Assembly (NCBI GenBank): GCA_900537125.1
Contig: UNRJ01000001.1
Location: forward strand, 186,001-250,000
Direction of reading: 5' to 3'
DNA length: 64,000 nt
Source of the DNA: Rhodobacteraceae bacterium Alg238-R152
GTDB lineage: Bacteria; Pseudomonadota; Alphaproteobacteria; Rhodobacterales; Rhodobacteraceae
In this document: piece by piece, positions 1 through 8,596 of the stretch
Numbering within the stretch: the stretch's first letter is position 1
Layout: each line of letters starts with the position of its first letter
Position numbers and translations under genes: made by a program
The notes under the pieces: generated by a model
Seen by the model: the letters and a program-made list of their open reading frames with translations, nothing else
The model's database searches: none
What the model was told of the DNA's origin: nothing

Positions 1-925
1 CACCGGCTATGGCTGTGCCGAGACCGTCAGCGTAGGTAGCGCCTTGTATCTCTTCGTCGGTCGCATCCCGTCCTGCGCCGGCTTTAGCGGTTGCGGAGGC
101 ATCGCCAACGGTCTCAATGGCAGAAACTATGGACACAAGTGTTACAGCAATGACCGCGCCAAGACTGAATTCAAAGCCATAAGGCAGAGGTGTGATCCCT
201 GTCACCCAAGAGGCTTTGGCAACGGCACCGAAATTCACCATGCCGGACAAATAGGCCACGATGTAACCTGCGATCATGCCTACAAGAATGGCAGCGCTAG
301 AGAGTGTGCCTTTGGTGAAAAACTTCAGAACCAGCGCGACGATGACAACCGTCAGGGCGACGGTCCAATGCTTTAAAGAGCCAAAGCTTTCGGCCTCCAT
401 TTGGAACTGCGCGGCACCGCCTGCAGCGTATTTGATTGCTACGGGGATCAGGTAGAGACCAATCGCCAAAATTACCAGGCCGGTAACCAATGGGGGGAAC
501 AGCCAGCGCAGTTTGCCAATCACAGAGCCTAGCGCAAAGTGGATCACGCCACCAATGATACAAGCGGTCAGAGCGACGCTAAGTCCCTGTGTTGCTGCGA
601 CACCCGCGAGCACACCAACAAACGCAAAGCTGGTGCCCTGCATGATAGGCAGGCGTGCGCCGATCGGGCCAATGCCCACGGTTTGGAATAGAGTTGCGAT
701 ACCAGCAAACAACATTGCCATCTGGATCAGGTAGACTTGTTCAGCCCCACCAAAAGCGAGACCAGCTGCACCGGCAACAATGATAGACGGGGTTACGTTT
801 GAGGCAAACATTGCCAGAACGTGTTGGAATCCCAGCGGGATTGCCTGCCCCAATGGGGGCGTGACGTTTGGATCGGAGTATTGTCCGGTCGCTTGTGTTT
901 CCTGAGCTGTCATAGTGTCAGCCAT
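1..925 (-). CDS. NCS2-family xanthine/urate permease, C-terminus cut by window edge
   Basis: Reading the minus strand from the ATG at 925 gives about 308 codons with no stop before the window edge, so the C-terminus is missing. The product is very hydrophobic, with many membrane segments. FQHVLAMF (33-40) and MQGTSFAF (95-102) are typical of nucleobase:cation symporter-2 (uracil/xanthine/urate) permeases. It imports a purine base through the inner membrane. It lies 65 bp downstream of allA on the same strand as the ureide genes, so urate or xanthine is the likely substrate; this is inferred from context only. The start is preceded by a purine-rich AGGAGAAGGAC ribosome binding site. Confidence 0.9.
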   Translation of the reverse strand, partial: MADTMTAQETQATGQYSDPNVTPPLGQAIPLGFQHVLAMFASNVTPSIIVAGAAGLAFGGAEQVYLIQMAMLFAGIATLFQTVGIGPIGARLPIMQGTSFAFVGVLAGVAATQGLSVALTACIIGGVIHFALGSVIGKLRWLFPPLVTGLVILAIGLYLIPVAIKYAAGGAAQFQMEAESFGSLKHWTVALTVVIVALVLKFFTKGTLSSAAILVGMIAGYIVAYLSGMVNFGAVAKASWVTGITPLPYGFEFSLGAVIAVTLVSIVSAIETVGDASATAKAGAGRDATDEEIQGATYADGLGTAIAG

Positions 926-989
926 GTCCTTCTCCTGTCGGTCGTAAAGCCCTAGCGCTTCATTTGGCGAGCAGCTTCGGGCGGTTTGG

Positions 990-1499
990 TCAGGGGATAC
1001 CTGACCCTTGGTTTTGATCCGCCACCACTTGGTAAGCAGTGTCGAACCAAAATTCTTCGAGGTTGGCGCCGTCGCCAATGCGGTCCACAACGGCAAAAAG
1101 GCCGGGGGCTGCAAGCGGGGTCAAAACGCCGTGCCATGTGTTGCGATGGAAGTTGATGGCTTGTCCCGGTTGCGTCTGAAACGCCATAGGCTTATCCGGC
1201 TTGCCGCCCAAATCTTTGGCAACAACAACAAGGAATGCGTGTTCCGTCATCGGTATGAAAGCCTGGCTTCCCTCTGGATGGCGCTCAACCATTTCCAATG
1301 TGTAGGGCAGGCTGCGCGGCTGTGCGTTAAACAGGCTTATGCCCGCGCGTCCATCGGCAAAGTCCATCTCGGCCAGGTCATGGTGACGGCCACACATGCC
1401 TTGGTTGATGATCTTATCGGCCTCAGGTTTGAGGGTGATCACGTCGCCAAACGGCGCAAACGCCTCTGCGGTTAGCGGTTGAATGACAATATTACTCAC
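990..1499 (-). CDS. allA: Ureidoglycolate lyase
   Basis: The 169-residue protein matches ureidoglycolate lyase in length and pattern: N-terminal LTAEAFAPFGDVI, a central RHPEGSQAFIP segment and the cupin-like NFHRNTWHGVLTPL block. It splits ureidoglycolate into glyoxylate and urea in the cytoplasm, the last step of ureide breakdown. The start codon is GTG at 1499 and overlaps the TGA of the upstream fused PuuE-OHCU gene by four bases (GTGA), which indicates translational coupling. The permease follows. No allantoicase is visible in the window, so the pathway must be completed elsewhere. Confidence 0.92.
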   Translation of the reverse strand: MSNIVIQPLTAEAFAPFGDVITLKPEADKIINQGMCGRHHDLAEMDFADGRAGISLFNAQPRSLPYTLEMVERHPEGSQAFIPMTEHAFLVVVAKDLGGKPDKPMAFQTQPGQAINFHRNTWHGVLTPLAAPGLFAVVDRIGDGANLEEFWFDTAYQVVADQNQGSGIP

Positions 1500-2911
1500 G
1501 GCAGCAAATCCATTAGGCGGAACTCGGCAATACGCTCAACCTGTTTGCAGGCCTCGGTAAATTCGGTGTCGCTGTCATTTCCAATGCGCCGATCAAACGC
1601 GGCCATGATCGAGGCTTTGTCGTGGTCACGCACAGCAATGATGAAGGGAAATCCGTGTTTGGCCACATAGTCATTATTCAGCTTTGTGAAGTGGTCGCGT
1701 TCCGCGTCGGTGAGAAGATCGAGCCCGGCCCCAGCTTGTTCCGAGGTGCTTTCGGCGGTCAGACGACCAGCTGCTGCCAATTTTCCGGCGAGATCAGGGT
1801 GCGCGTTTAGGACGCCAAGGCGCTCTTCATCACTTGCTGAACGGAAGGCACGACACAGAACATTGTGAACCCCCGCAGCACAGTCATGTGCAGGGCCCAA
1901 TTCCAGCGCATGTGCACGTTCGGCAATCCAGGCGGAATGCTCAAAGATGCCACCATAGAGTGCTACAAAACGGGCTTTGTCCATCTCGCTTGGGCGTTCG
2001 ATCCGCTTGTGCGGATGTGTCGTGGCCCAGTGTTCAGCGATTTCTAGACGCCGCGGTGTCCATACGCCCTCAAAGCCTTGAATGTACTCGAGGAACTGCG
2101 CCAAACCCGCCAGTTTGCCGGGGCGGCCAATCAGGCGACAGTGCAGGCCAATTGACATCATCTTTGGTGCGCCGCCGGAGCCTTCGGCATAGAGCACGTC
2201 AAAGGCGTCTTTCAGGTAGGTGAAAAAATCTTGCCCTGTGACCCAACCCGGCGCGGTGGCAAACCGCATGTCGTTGGCTTCCAAAGTGTAAGGGATGATC
2301 AGCTGTTCGCGGTCCCCGTATTCACGCCAATAGGGGAGGTCATCATCGTAAGTATCTGAGATATAGTTAAAACCACCTTCTTCGGCAACAAGCCGCACGG
2401 TGTTTTCGGAGCAGCGTCCTGTGTACCAACCGCGCGGGCGTTCGCCGACCACTTCGGTGTGCAAGCGGACTGCCTCAGCGATAGAGGCACGTTCTTCTTC
2501 TTCTGGCATGTCCTTGTGTTCGACCCACTTGAGGCCGTGGCTGGCAATTTCCCAATCGGCGGATTTCATCGCAGCCACTTGTTCAGGGTTGCGCGCCAGC
2601 GCGCTGGCCACGCCATAGATGGTCACAGGAATATCTTTGCCGGTGAACAGGCGATGCAGGCGCCAGAAGCCTGCGCGTGCGCCGTATTCGTAGATCGACT
2701 CCATGTTCCAGTGACGTTGGCCTTGCCATTGTGCGGCGCCTGGAATGTCGGAGAGAAACGCTTCGGAGGCAGCATCGCCGTGCAACACACAGTTTTCGCC
2801 GCCTTCTTCGTAGTTAAGTACAAATTGAACAGCAACTTTGGCGTCATTGGGCCATTGTGCGTGTGGTGGCTTAGGGCCATAGCCCCGCATGTCCCGTGCA
2901 TACCGCATCAC
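1496..2911 (-). CDS. puuE-uraD: Fused allantoinase PuuE and OHCU decarboxylase
   Basis: A 471-residue two-domain protein. Residues 1-303 resemble the polysaccharide-deacetylase-type allantoinase PuuE, with RYARDMRGYG at the start, the NYEEGGE segment and SHGLKW near residue 124. Residues about 310-471 resemble OHCU decarboxylase, with HPDLAGK at 371-377 and the FPFIIAVRD block near the end. Together they would convert OHCU to S-allantoin and open the allantoin ring to allantoate. The domains normally sit on separate neighbouring genes. The 5' end reads GTG ATG, with GGGGAG upstream; either codon could start. It is the first gene of the operon with allA and the permease. Confidence 0.9.
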   Translation of the reverse strand: MMRYARDMRGYGPKPPHAQWPNDAKVAVQFVLNYEEGGENCVLHGDAASEAFLSDIPGAAQWQGQRHWNMESIYEYGARAGFWRLHRLFTGKDIPVTIYGVASALARNPEQVAAMKSADWEIASHGLKWVEHKDMPEEEERASIAEAVRLHTEVVGERPRGWYTGRCSENTVRLVAEEGGFNYISDTYDDDLPYWREYGDREQLIIPYTLEANDMRFATAPGWVTGQDFFTYLKDAFDVLYAEGSGGAPKMMSIGLHCRLIGRPGKLAGLAQFLEYIQGFEGVWTPRRLEIAEHWATTHPHKRIERPSEMDKARFVALYGGIFEHSAWIAERAHALELGPAHDCAAGVHNVLCRAFRSASDEERLGVLNAHPDLAGKLAAAGRLTAESTSEQAGAGLDLLTDAERDHFTKLNNDYVAKHGFPFIIAVRDHDKASIMAAFDRRIGNDSDTEFTEACKQVERIAEFRLMDLLP

Positions 2912-3042
2912 GCCATATCTCCCCTGTTCCGCGATTGCTTTGTTTTAGCTTATAAAACGCGTCGTGACTTTCCAGTTTTTCTTGAAAGAGTTGTTGCGGC
3001 GAACGTCGCTTTGGAAAACTGGGATCACTGCACGAATGAGGT

Positions 3043-3969
3043 CTATGTATCTGCAACCGCTTCTTTTTTCCGAAGAGCGGCCTGCACCCTAGGTGTCATG
3101 AATTCAATCAGTAGCCTTGTTTTTGGGTCTTGATGGCGGCGGTGCGTGTAGAGCAAAGCCATTTGGATCGGCATTGGCGGAGTTTTTGAAAGTACAGGCA
3201 CCAAAGCTCCAGAAGTGAGGTGCTCCGCGATTTCAAACACAGGTTTGAGGGTGATGCCGAAGCCTTCCAATGACCAATCGGTCAGGACATCTCCGTCATC
3301 TGATTCAAAGGGGCCTTTGACGGCAAAACGGCGCAGACCCTCTGTTGTTTCCAATGGCCATTGGAACTCTGGTGCACCGGGGTATCGCAGATTTAGGCAA
3401 TCGTGGACGCCATTTGTCAATTCTTCAGGGGATTTTGGCGCTCCACGTCCCGCTAGGTATTTGGGTGAAGCACAAAGGACACGCGGGCAATCTGCAATCT
3501 TTTTGATGCGCAAAGTGCTGTCTTCTGGGACACCTAGAAAGAATGCAACATCAAGGCCTTCCGCAGTTAAGTCCAGTTTTCGATCAGAAAGACGCAACCG
3601 CAGATCGATAAGTGGGTATTCCTTTTTGAATTCTGGAATCAAAGGGGCGATCAATCGCCGTCCAACACCCAGAGGCGCCGCAATATGCAAAAGTCCGCGT
3701 GGACTTTGTGTGATCGAATTGACCGCTGCTTCGGCCTCATCAATCGTTTCCAAGATCTTACAGGCCCCCTCGTAAAACGTGTTGCCTTGTTCAGTTGGAT
3801 TGAGTTGCCGTGTCGTGCGATGAAACAGTCGGACACTCAGATATTCTTCTAGCTGGGAAATACGAGAAGACGCCACAGCCGCTGAAATTCGCTGATCCCG
3901 TGCTGCTGCTGACATGCTGCCTAGCTCATAAACACGTACAAAAGTTCGGATATTGTCGATATAGGACAT
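3043..3969 (-). CDS. LysR-family transcriptional regulator
   Basis: A 308-residue protein with an N-terminal winged helix-turn-helix (residues 1-60, containing SMSAAARDQRISAAVASSRISQLEEYLSVRLF-like spacing) and a C-terminal periplasmic-binding-like effector domain beginning near residue 88 (GLLHIAAPLGVGRRLIAPLI). This is the standard LysR architecture and length. It lies upstream of the ureide operon on the same strand, separated by 131 bp, and divergently from gph. A role in controlling purine catabolism is possible but rests on position only. Confidence 0.9.
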   Translation of the reverse strand: MSYIDNIRTFVRVYELGSMSAAARDQRISAAVASSRISQLEEYLSVRLFHRTTRQLNPTEQGNTFYEGACKILETIDEAEAAVNSITQSPRGLLHIAAPLGVGRRLIAPLIPEFKKEYPLIDLRLRLSDRKLDLTAEGLDVAFFLGVPEDSTLRIKKIADCPRVLCASPKYLAGRGAPKSPEELTNGVHDCLNLRYPGAPEFQWPLETTEGLRRFAVKGPFESDDGDVLTDWSLEGFGITLKPVFEIAEHLTSGALVPVLSKTPPMPIQMALLYTHRRHQDPKTRLLIEFMTPRVQAALRKKEAVADT

Positions 3970-4129
3970 GGTGATCTTCAGGCATTTCTTGAAACTGGAT
4001 TGTAGATTTCACGGTATCCCAGAAAAGCCGGCAGCGCCAGAGCGACAGGTCGTTGGATGTTTGGCGCTTTTCATTGTCCAGTTTGCGTGATTGAAACACT
4101 GTAGAACTCTTGATGTTGGAAGGCTTGCA

Positions 4130-4771
4130 ATGCAGACCGTGATTTTTGATTTGGACGGAACCCTGGTAGATAGCGCGCCGGACATTCGAGCGTCTGTGAA
4201 TGTAATGTTGGCAGAGGAGGGTTTTCCGCCGTTAGAGATTGTGACTGTTATTTCGTTTGTGGGCAACGGTTTACCCACCTTGGTGAAACTGGTTATGGCG
4301 CATGTTGGAATTGCTGAAAGTGAGTTCTCTCGGCTCAGCGCTCGGGTGTTGGCGATCTACAGCACTTCAGCCTCAACCCTTACCGTGACCTATGATGGGG
4401 TGCGAGATGTGTTGGATGAGCTAACGGCCAAAGGGCTGCGATTGGGGGTGTGTACCAATAAACCGGAGGAACCAGCGCGACATGTGTTGGAGGCTCTGAA
4501 CCTGACGCAGTACTTTGACACTGTGGTTGGCGGTGACACGTTTGAAAAACGGAAACCTGATCCGTTGCCGCTTCTGAAAACCATTGGCGAAACCGCTTTG
4601 TCGAACGTGCTTTATGTGGGCGACAGCGAAGTTGATGCGGAGACGGCGCAGCGGGCTGGGGTGACTTTTGCTTTTTTTACAGAAGGCTACCGGAAAATGC
4701 CCGTGGATGACATTCACCATGATATTCGGTTTTCAAAGTGGTGCGACTTTCTGAAGATCATTGGTGAATAG
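4130..4771 (+). CDS. gph: Phosphoglycolate phosphatase, HAD superfamily
   Basis: A 213-residue HAD hydrolase. Motif I is FDLDGTLVDSAPD near the N-terminus, motif II is VCTNKPEEPA, and motif III/IV is KRKPDPLPLL followed by LYVGDSEVDAETA. These match Gph-type 2-phosphoglycolate phosphatases, which remove the product of Rubisco oxygenation or DNA 3'-end repair. The ATG at 4130 is chosen because GGAAGG sits six bases upstream; a longer TTG start at 4091 has no such site. Substrate specificity within the HAD group cannot be proven from motifs. Confidence 0.85.
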   Translation: MQTVIFDLDGTLVDSAPDIRASVNVMLAEEGFPPLEIVTVISFVGNGLPTLVKLVMAHVGIAESEFSRLSARVLAIYSTSASTLTVTYDGVRDVLDELTAKGLRLGVCTNKPEEPARHVLEALNLTQYFDTVVGGDTFEKRKPDPLPLLKTIGETALSNVLYVGDSEVDAETAQRAGVTFAFFTEGYRKMPVDDIHHDIRFSKWCDFLKIIGE

Positions 4772-4887
4772 CGCGAACGATGCGCCATTCTTCGCGCTCT
4801 TAGTGGCAATATCAAATCTGTGACTTGCTCAAGAGGGGCGGATGGAATTAGGCTATCTGCAAACGCATGATGCGAGGGAGTTTGGGC

Positions 4888-5463
4888 GTGAAATCATTTA
4901 TTGTCAGTACTTTGGCCGCTGTTTCGATTTTGATTGGGGGGGCTGTGTCAGCGCAGGTGATAGACCTGACACCTGCAAGCCCGCAACCAACCGGGGTCAA
5001 GCGGGGCTTGAAGGTTAACTATTTCACCGGCGAGCGGAATGTGCGCAACCTGTCGCAAGCCAAGTCCAAGATCAAATGGTCAAAACCCGGTAAGCCTTTG
5101 CCGGGACTGAATTTTCCGGACAAAGGGCAAGGCGCCTCGGTGTTGACGTCCGGCAAACCAACTTTGGTGGTTGCCGACATTAACGGGTATATTAAGTTTG
5201 ATAAGCCTGGGGTCTATGATCTTGAATTCTTTAGCAATGATGGCTCTCAGGTTTGGATCGGCGGCAAGTCGGTGGCGAAGCTGAACAAGATTTCGGCCTG
5301 TGCCAGTGCTGGACGACCGAAGGTCAATGTGCCCAAGGCAGGATGGTATGATTTCAAGGTGTTATACTGGCAAAAAGAGGGAACCGCCTGTCTTGAAAGC
5401 GAGTGGAAAGCGCCGGGTGGCAAGCGACAGCTGATCCCAAACAGTGCGTTTGGCTATAAGTAA
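4888..5463 (+). CDS. Secreted PA14-like domain protein
   Basis: From the GTG at 4888 (GAGGGAG about eight bases upstream) the protein is about 191 residues. It begins with a clear Sec signal peptide ending in SAQ. The mature part has the PA14-like pattern: LKVNYFTG at the start, GYIKFDKPGVYDLEFFSNDGS-type strands, a VWIGGK turn and WYDFKVLYWQ. PA14 domains bind carbohydrate or act in surface adhesion. The function here is not known. A perfect terminator follows the stop. An in-frame ATG at 4867 is an alternative start. Confidence 0.75.
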   Translation: MKSFIVSTLAAVSILIGGAVSAQVIDLTPASPQPTGVKRGLKVNYFTGERNVRNLSQAKSKIKWSKPGKPLPGLNFPDKGQGASVLTSGKPTLVVADINGYIKFDKPGVYDLEFFSNDGSQVWIGGKSVAKLNKISACASAGRPKVNVPKAGWYDFKVLYWQKEGTACLESEWKAPGGKRQLIPNSAFGYK

Positions 5464-5486
5464 ACATCTGTTCAGAGTGATTAATT

Positions 5487-5508
5487 GGGGGCTTCGGCCC
5501 CCTTTTTT
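5487..5508 (+). terminator. Rho-independent terminator after the PA14-like gene
   Basis: GGGGGC, a TTCG tetraloop, GCCCCC, then six T: a textbook intrinsic terminator 24 bp after the stop codon at 5463. Confidence 0.92.
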
Positions 5509-5579
5509 GTGGGCAGAATCCACGTCGGTATTCTGTCTGTATTTCAACTGTTTCACGACTGTGGCGATTTTTGCACCGG

Positions 5580-6254
5580 TCAGCGGCAGATATTCTTAAT
5601 CTGTGCGTCTTTCCACGGCAGCACCACCGCATCTGGACGCGGCAGACCATCCACCGGGAAGTGCGGCGAGAGCAGAGATTTGAGCCGCGCGGTGCGCGGG
5701 GCCTCGGGATCGAGCAGGGAACAGCACAGGTATTCCTCGACCACGGCGGCCTGCTGCTCGTAGCCATAATCCAGGAACGTGTCTGCTGAGGCGCTTTCAA
5801 ACTGGTAAGGGTCAGCGCCGTTTTTGTGCTCGCGTGCGGCACGGGTGGGGGTGTAGCCGGTGATCTCGCGGTTCTGCCACTGCCAGACGTGTACCATTTC
5901 ATGGGCAAAAAACATCGCGGCGGTAAGGTGCAACTTGTCGGGGTAGCTAGGTACGTAGTTGGGCACAGACCAATCTTTGGACGTGTAGAGATGTTCATAG
6001 AGCACCACACCAGCGGCGGAGGCCGAGATTGTCTCAGTCTTGGGTTCGGGATTGATGCGTTCGCGACAGGCCAAACGAGGGCGTTTTTCATACTCAAACG
6101 TCTGAATGCCAAGGGGGGCGTTTTTGGTGATGCGGATCGGTTTGGTATCGATTGTGTCGCCCAGAATATCGTTGGTAAACGCCTGCTCTGTTTCGGTCAG
6201 GGACCGGCCACAGGAGACCAAAGCGAGACAGAGAAAAACGGGCCAGATGCGCAT
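5580..6254 (-). CDS. Putative lipoprotein with an HExxH metallopeptidase-like motif
   Basis: Taking the ATG at 6254, the 224-residue protein starts with a short signal peptide and a lipobox (LVSC, cysteine at about residue 16), so it is probably membrane anchored. The centre carries FFAHEMVHVWQWQ, an HExxH zinc-binding signature as in peptidases, followed by YGYEQQAAVVEEY, whose glutamates could supply a third ligand. No characterised family is recognised. A longer reading frame to 6413 lacks a signal peptide at its start and overlaps the upstream gene. Function is inferred from the motif only. Confidence 0.72.
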   Translation of the reverse strand: MRIWPVFLCLALVSCGRSLTETEQAFTNDILGDTIDTKPIRITKNAPLGIQTFEYEKRPRLACRERINPEPKTETISASAAGVVLYEHLYTSKDWSVPNYVPSYPDKLHLTAAMFFAHEMVHVWQWQNREITGYTPTRAAREHKNGADPYQFESASADTFLDYGYEQQAAVVEEYLCCSLLDPEAPRTARLKSLLSPHFPVDGLPRPDAVVLPWKDAQIKNICR

Positions 6255-6298
6255 GGGTTGGACACTAACAAAGCGCCTTGTGGTGGCAAGGTGGGAAA

Positions 6299-7045
6299 TC
6301 ACAGAAGGCTGTCGATTGTGCGGCCCAAGCGGAAAGGTGCCGCAAAGGCCACAAGGCAGAGGGCGATGATTTGCAGGATCAACAGGGCGCGTCCGGATTG
6401 CAGGCGTTGCCATGCGTCGCGCAGGGCGGTGATGTCTTCGATCAATGTGTCATAGGTGAGCGCCAAAACGCGGTAGTCGGCGGCGATCTCCGGGCGGGTG
6501 TGGGCGATGTTTTCCACGGCCATGATGGTGGGCACGTCGCGGGCTTCAAAGGCGAGGAACTCGACCATCTCCAGCTCGGCGGCAGCTTGAGACATCTCGG
6601 CGTGGGCGCGGGGGCTGCCAAAGAGCAGGGAGAAACCTGCGAGCGGGGCGGCGCGTTCCGTGATGGTGAGGAACAGGGGCAGGGCGGTGTTTTCGGCTGA
6701 GGAAGCGGAGAGGAATTCGATCTTTTCGCAGAGCGTGGTCAGGTCCGCGTCACTGGTCTCTGCGCAGTAGCGCAGGCGGAAGCGGGCGGCGTCGGTGTCA
6801 AAGGCGCGGGACGCGGTGTAAGCGACGGTGATCTGGCGATTGAGCGCGGTGCTGTCCTCTTGATAAATGCCCGCCGCGATGGCGACCACGGCGCCAACCC
6901 CGCCCAAGGCCACCCAGATCACATCGGCAATTTGCCAGGCGCGGGTGTCTTCAGAGCGTTTGAACAACGAGAATGCGCCGAGGCAGCCCAGCAGAAAGCA
7001 GGCGAGGATGAGCGGCAGTTGGTAGGTTTGTAAAAACGCGGCCAT
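6299..7045 (-). CDS. Hypothetical membrane protein with three predicted TM segments
   Basis: A 248-residue protein. Two hydrophobic helices lie near the N-terminus (PLILACFLLGCLGAFSLF and VIWVALGGVGAVVAIAAG) and one near the C-terminus (ALLILQIIALCLVAFAAPF). The roughly 150 residues between are hydrophilic, rich in alanine and acidic residues, and probably helical. I do not recognise the family. It lies 44 bp upstream of the HExxH lipoprotein on the same strand and may be cotranscribed. Confidence 0.65.
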   Translation of the reverse strand: MAAFLQTYQLPLILACFLLGCLGAFSLFKRSEDTRAWQIADVIWVALGGVGAVVAIAAGIYQEDSTALNRQITVAYTASRAFDTDAARFRLRYCAETSDADLTTLCEKIEFLSASSAENTALPLFLTITERAAPLAGFSLLFGSPRAHAEMSQAAAELEMVEFLAFEARDVPTIMAVENIAHTRPEIAADYRVLALTYDTLIEDITALRDAWQRLQSGRALLILQIIALCLVAFAAPFRLGRTIDSLL

Positions 7046-7104
7046 GGGGGCAGCTTAGCGGTGATCAGTTGAAACAGGGATCACGGCTGCGTGTCGCAGC
7101 GGAC

Positions 7105-7539
7105 TTACTTGGGGGTGGTGACCAAACGACCGCCGTTCATGCATTCATGGAAGTGAAATTGGTAGAATTTCTGGTCCTGCGCTTCGCCTGCTGCCGAGCC
7201 AATCGCGCCGCCGATCATGCCATAAGCTTCGGCCTGTTTGCGATCACGTGTGCCAATGTAGCCCGCGCCCTGGCCGAGATTGGTGCCGGTGCGGCTGCCT
7301 TGCTCGGTGCCGCGCATGCCGGTGGCGGCGCGGGCGTATTGATCACAGAAGAGCTCTGTGCGCTGTTGCTTTTGTGGCCACTGGTGCAGGTCCGGCGTCT
7401 GGCGCTTTTGCGGGCGGGCCTGTTGGCTTTGCGGGGACATGAAATTGTTTTGATGCCGTGCGGAGTCCTTGCGGGCTTGGGCTGTGGCGTCGGGGACGGG
7501 CAGCATGAGGGCGAGGATCAGGGCAAGGGCAGGGCGCAT
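7105..7539 (-). CDS. Secreted protein with a glycine-rich segment
   Basis: From the ATG at 7539 the protein is 144 residues with a signal peptide ending near ATAQA. A Gln/Arg-rich stretch (QSQQARPQKRQTPDLHQWPQ) follows, and later a glycine-zipper-like segment (YGMIGGAIGSAAGEA) that could form a membrane-inserting or oligomerising helix. Three cysteines remain in the mature part, counting FCDQY and HECMN. No function is assigned. The longer frame to 7710 is rejected because its added N-terminus has no coding character and overlaps the next promoter region. Confidence 0.65.
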   Translation of the reverse strand: MRPALALILALMLPVPDATAQARKDSARHQNNFMSPQSQQARPQKRQTPDLHQWPQKQQRTELFCDQYARAATGMRGTEQGSRTGTNLGQGAGYIGTRDRKQAEAYGMIGGAIGSAAGEAQDQKFYQFHFHECMNGGRLVTTPK

Positions 7540-7581
7540 GCGGGGAGTTTGGCAGGCGGTTACGTGCATCGCAACCCAATG

Positions 7582-7600
7582 CGGAATGCCGTGCATTCCG
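7582..7600. repeat. Inverted repeat at the left edge of the atypical gene pair
   Basis: CGGAATGC, three bases, GCATTCCG: a perfect 8-bp inverted repeat. It lies upstream of the secreted glycine-rich gene on one side and of the atypical cassette on the other. It could be a regulator site or a hairpin; there is no T-run. Confidence 0.45.
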
Positions 7601-7733
7601 TTGGCCTTCGCAGTCGAAGTGATCTTGTTTATAAACAGGAAAACCGAAGCTTTTTCAAAGCTATTTGGAGCGGGAATATGGTTTGACAATCTGTAATAAC
7701 TTGCAGACAACTGACGGGTAATTGGAGGGTGGA

Positions 7734-8243
7734 TTGCAACCTATTGATTGGACGACCATCTATTCTTGGCCTGGGTATGATTTCTGGGGCGTTATCCTGT
7801 CTCTAGTAGGGTTCATTTTCTCTATCGGGTTTGCAGTTCGCGCAAGCATGAACGCTCAGAGGGCGGCGCAAGCGGCTGAGAGTGCTAAGAGAAGCATCTC
7901 TAAGCTGGATGTCATAACTGAATGTAGCAAAGTTCTGAGACTCTTTAAGGAGATTCGAGTCAGAATTGACGCGGACGAATGGGACAGAGTATCTGAGCTT
8001 GCCGAGGATGTTGGTGTGGCTATTTCTGGGGTAAGTGAGGTTGCTCGTCTTGAAATGTCTGAGGAGTCCCAAGAAGTAATGTCAGATGTTCTAGCACAGA
8101 TGATTGTTATGTCGCGTTCTGCAGATAAACATTATCACAATCAGAGCAAAGTTGACCCGGTTAAAGTCAAGGCTGTTTTAGGCAAGCTGTCTCAAAAAAT
8201 GGCTTCGGTCGTCGGCGAAGTAAAAGCGAAGGTAGAAGTTTAA
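7734..8243 (+). CDS. Unknown single-pass membrane protein, first gene of an atypical pair
   Basis: The TTG at 7734 follows GGAGGG by four bases and gives 169 residues; a start seven codons later would begin to cut the membrane helix. One strong transmembrane helix (FWGVILSLVGFIFSIGFAVRA) is followed by a coiled-coil-like region (NAQRAAQAAESAKRSISKLD) and a helical cytoplasmic domain. I do not recognise the family. Codon use is unlike the neighbours, with many A/T-ending codons and AGA arginines, suggesting recent transfer. Its TAA overlaps the next ATG (TAATG), so the two are translated together. Confidence 0.72.
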   Translation: MQPIDWTTIYSWPGYDFWGVILSLVGFIFSIGFAVRASMNAQRAAQAAESAKRSISKLDVITECSKVLRLFKEIRVRIDADEWDRVSELAEDVGVAISGVSEVARLEMSEESQEVMSDVLAQMIVMSRSADKHYHNQSKVDPVKVKAVLGKLSQKMASVVGEVKAKVEV

Positions 8244-8596
8244 TGTCAAGCAAGTGGGAACAGCTCGTTGAAACACTCATTCGGCTTTCTTCTAACGGAA
8301 AGTTGGATTGGCAAGAGACATCTGACCCGGAAATTTTTCAAACCAGAGTAGGAAGTCGCCTCCTTCAACTTGAGTGGAGTTCAATTTTTGAAACGTTCAC
8401 TTTGAAAATTCTCGGCGCACATGGGGGCGTTGTCGACTCGTTCGATGCAGACGATATTGTCAATTTGGGTGGCAAAAATTGGTCTCCCGAAGTCGAAAAC
8501 TTGGTGGTTTTGATCAAGCGAAATATTTCTGGAGCGGAAGCAGAGCTTGATGCGGTTTTGGACGCGCTGTCTGAAAAAGAGGATCCACCGTTCTAA
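8243..8596 (+). CDS. Unknown soluble partner protein, second gene of the atypical pair
   Basis: A 117-residue acidic protein with no signal peptide or membrane helix. It starts at the ATG overlapping the TAA of the upstream membrane protein. The N-terminal half contains WEQLVETLIRLSSNGKLDW and a beta-rich RLLQLEWSSIFETFTLKIL stretch; the C-terminal half is helical (VLIKRNISGAEAELDAVLDALSE). No known family is recognised. Composition is lower in G+C than the flanking genes. It ends one base before the parE stop codon on the opposite strand, so the pair fits exactly between host genes. Confidence 0.72.
   Translation: MSSKWEQLVETLIRLSSNGKLDWQETSDPEIFQTRVGSRLLQLEWSSIFETFTLKILGAHGGVVDSFDADDIVNLGGKNWSPEVENLVVLIKRNISGAEAELDAVLDALSEKEDPPF

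Noticed and set aside
44-734. Short frames on both strands at the left edge
   Set aside because: Shadows of the NCS2 permease gene, whose own frame runs off the window.
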